NCBI GenBank assembly: GCA_900553295.1
Contig: USCR01000125.1
Span: 1-6,935 of the forward strand
Direction: 5' to 3'
DNA: 6,935 bases
From: an uncultured Eubacteriales bacterium
Lineage (GTDB): Bacteria; Bacillota; Clostridia; Christensenellales; Aristaeellaceae
Both the position numbers and the translations under genes were made by a program. The notes below the pieces were generated by a model that was not told the DNA's origin, did no database searches, and saw nothing but the letters and a program-made list of their open reading frames with translations. Below are positions 6,595 to 6,935 of the stretch, piece after piece (the first letter of the stretch is position 1; every line of letters begins with the position of its first letter).

Positions 6595-6935
6595 GCACTT
6601 GGGGCAGGTGATGACGATTTTCCCCTTGCCCACCGGCACCCGGCAGATGGTTTTACAGTTCTTGCAGGTGAAGTATTTGTGGGCCTTGTCCGCATGGCGG
6701 GCCTTGGCATTCTGGCGGCTGCTCTTCATCCGCCACATCCAGTTCACCCACCGCTGGTTTTCGCTCCGGCGCTTGGTGAGATTCCGGGAGAAGATGCGGA
6801 ACAGGGCGAAGGCCCAAGCGGCGATGGACACCAGGTACAGCGCATTCCCCAGCCACAGATGATGGGGGGCCACAAACATGGAGACGAGGTCCAGAACCAG
6901 ACTTCCCACCACAATGGCCAGGCTCAACTGGTCCA
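4987..6935 (-). CDS. ileS: Chimeric ORF: membrane zinc-ribbon N-part fused to C-terminal half of isoleucyl-tRNA synthetase (partial)
   Basis: IleS charges tRNA-Ile with isoleucine. From about residue 112 (numbered from a TTG at 6927) the protein is the C-terminal half of a long, eukaryote-like IleS: TPEVIDCWYDSGSMPFAQ (118-135), TRGWFYTL (162-169), the KMSK loop (198-201), the anticodon-binding domain (about 280-440), and the extended C-terminal domain of this class, to a normal-looking end. The roughly 500 residues that should precede it, with the HIGH motif and CP1 editing domain, are missing. Instead, residues 1-111 encode two hydrophobic segments (about 1-20 and 24-45), a basic stretch, and a ribbon with C88, C91, C108 and C111, resembling a small clostridial membrane zinc-ribbon protein. 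Without HIGH it cannot be a working synthetase alone. The frame is open to the window edge (D-Q precede the TTG, typical of that small protein), so the true start lies outside or at the xTG at the very edge. Deletion-fusion or assembly chimera are both possible. Confidence 0.85.
   Translation of the reverse strand, partial: DQLSLAIVVGSLVLDLVSMFVAPHHLWLGNALYLVSIAAWAFALFRIFSRNLTKRRSENQRWVNWMWRMKSSRQNAKARHADKAHKYFTCKNCKTICRVPVGKGKIVITCPKCGKKMHRTPEVIDCWYDSGSMPFAQWHYPFENKEKFEQNFPADFISEAIDQTRGWFYTLEAISTVLFDRAPFKNCIVMGHVQDAEGRKMSKHLGNVVDPFQMLDKFGADALRWYFYTTTAPWLPKRFSEEAVQEGQRKFLGTLQNVYAFFAMYAQIDGFDPAAHPLEKVELSLMDKWILSKLNSLIAKVDADLTAYRITEPAGAIEDFVDELSNWYVRRGRERFWGKGMAGDKEAAFATLYHVLVTLSKVIAPFVPFMAEEIYQNLVVNNVPGAPESVHLCDFPACDTARVDQDMERQMDALLAVVQLGRACRNAANMKVRQPAAALYVKGASFDSAYSDLCKDELNVKQVIFTEDARAFTSYKLKPQMRTLGPKYGKLLGKIGQHLQTLDGNEVVDAFAAGETVRFELDGTQVELSGGDVLTEPTQKPGFMAQQDRGVTVVLDTNLTQDLIDEGYAREIISKVQTMRKEAGYDVTDRIQVRCQCGDKLAAALDMGRDMIMRGVLALSLTREAPAQDWITKEWDINGEKATIAIRK
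6595..6935 (-). other. Coding segment for a small two-helix membrane protein with zinc ribbon (partial)
   Basis: The first ~113 visible codons of the chimeric ORF. They encode DQLSLAIVV... with two membrane-spanning segments separated by a short loop (PHHLWLGN), then an amphipathic basic stretch (FRIFSRNLTKRRSENQRW), then a CKNC ... RVPVGKGKIVITCPKC ribbon. From recall, many Clostridia encode a free-standing protein of roughly 120-140 residues with this same order (DQLS, two helices, RMFSRN, KRQQEN, CPNC, LRVPRGKGKI, ITCPKC), of unknown function. The usual 10-20 N-terminal residues lie beyond the edge, and its own C-terminus is replaced by IleS. The resemblance is from memory of the family pattern, not a search. 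Confidence 0.6.

Noticed and set aside
6536..6862. 108-codon plus-strand ORF opposite the fusion region
   Set aside because: Antisense to a continuous minus-strand frame with recognisable motifs on both sides; no start signal and no domain.

Overview
The window is GC-rich (roughly 60% or more) and every credible gene lies on the minus strand. Ribosome binding sites are of the strong AGGAGG type. The isoleucyl-tRNA synthetase is of the long, eukaryote-like kind, and there is a clostridial-style small membrane zinc-ribbon sequence. Together these suggest a GC-rich Clostridia member (Oscillospirales / Ruminococcaceae-like gut lineage), probably from a genome bin or draft contig. This placement is inferred from protein style, not from a marker search.

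Layout in transcription order (right to left). At the right edge an ORF runs off the window. Its first ~110 visible codons encode two membrane segments and a CxxC/CxxC zinc ribbon. It then passes in frame, at a CPKCG sequence, into the KMSK-containing second half of isoleucyl-tRNA synthetase, so the first half of IleS (HIGH motif and editing domain) is absent. A GC-rich terminator hairpin follows, abutting the Shine-Dalgarno sequence of a divergent glycoside hydrolase family 4-like gene. After that come a class I SAM methyltransferase of the RlmI/COG1092 kind, an RluA-type pseudouridine synthase whose GTG start overlaps the methyltransferase stop, tRNA-guanine transglycosylase (tgt), and an iron-sulfur flavoprotein/NADPH-dependent FMN reductase-like gene. 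Gaps are -8 to about 35 bases, so positions 4913 to 241 look like one operon, closed by a 14-bp perfect inverted repeat at 189-224. The left ~185 bases hold no convincing gene but contain a compact sequence that can fold into a three-way junction.

The three central genes all appear to modify RNA (rRNA methylation, pseudouridylation, queuosine-pathway base exchange), and an aminoacyl-tRNA synthetase lies upstream. The operon is therefore translation-centred, with two metabolic/redox proteins attached. Points most worth checking: the in-frame membrane-zinc-ribbon/IleS junction (real deletion-fusion or assembly chimera), the GH4-like protein that seems to lack the canonical metal-site residues, the possible terminator/ribosome-site switch in front of it, and the three-way-junction element near the left edge. 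Nothing here amounts to a clearly new multi-gene system.
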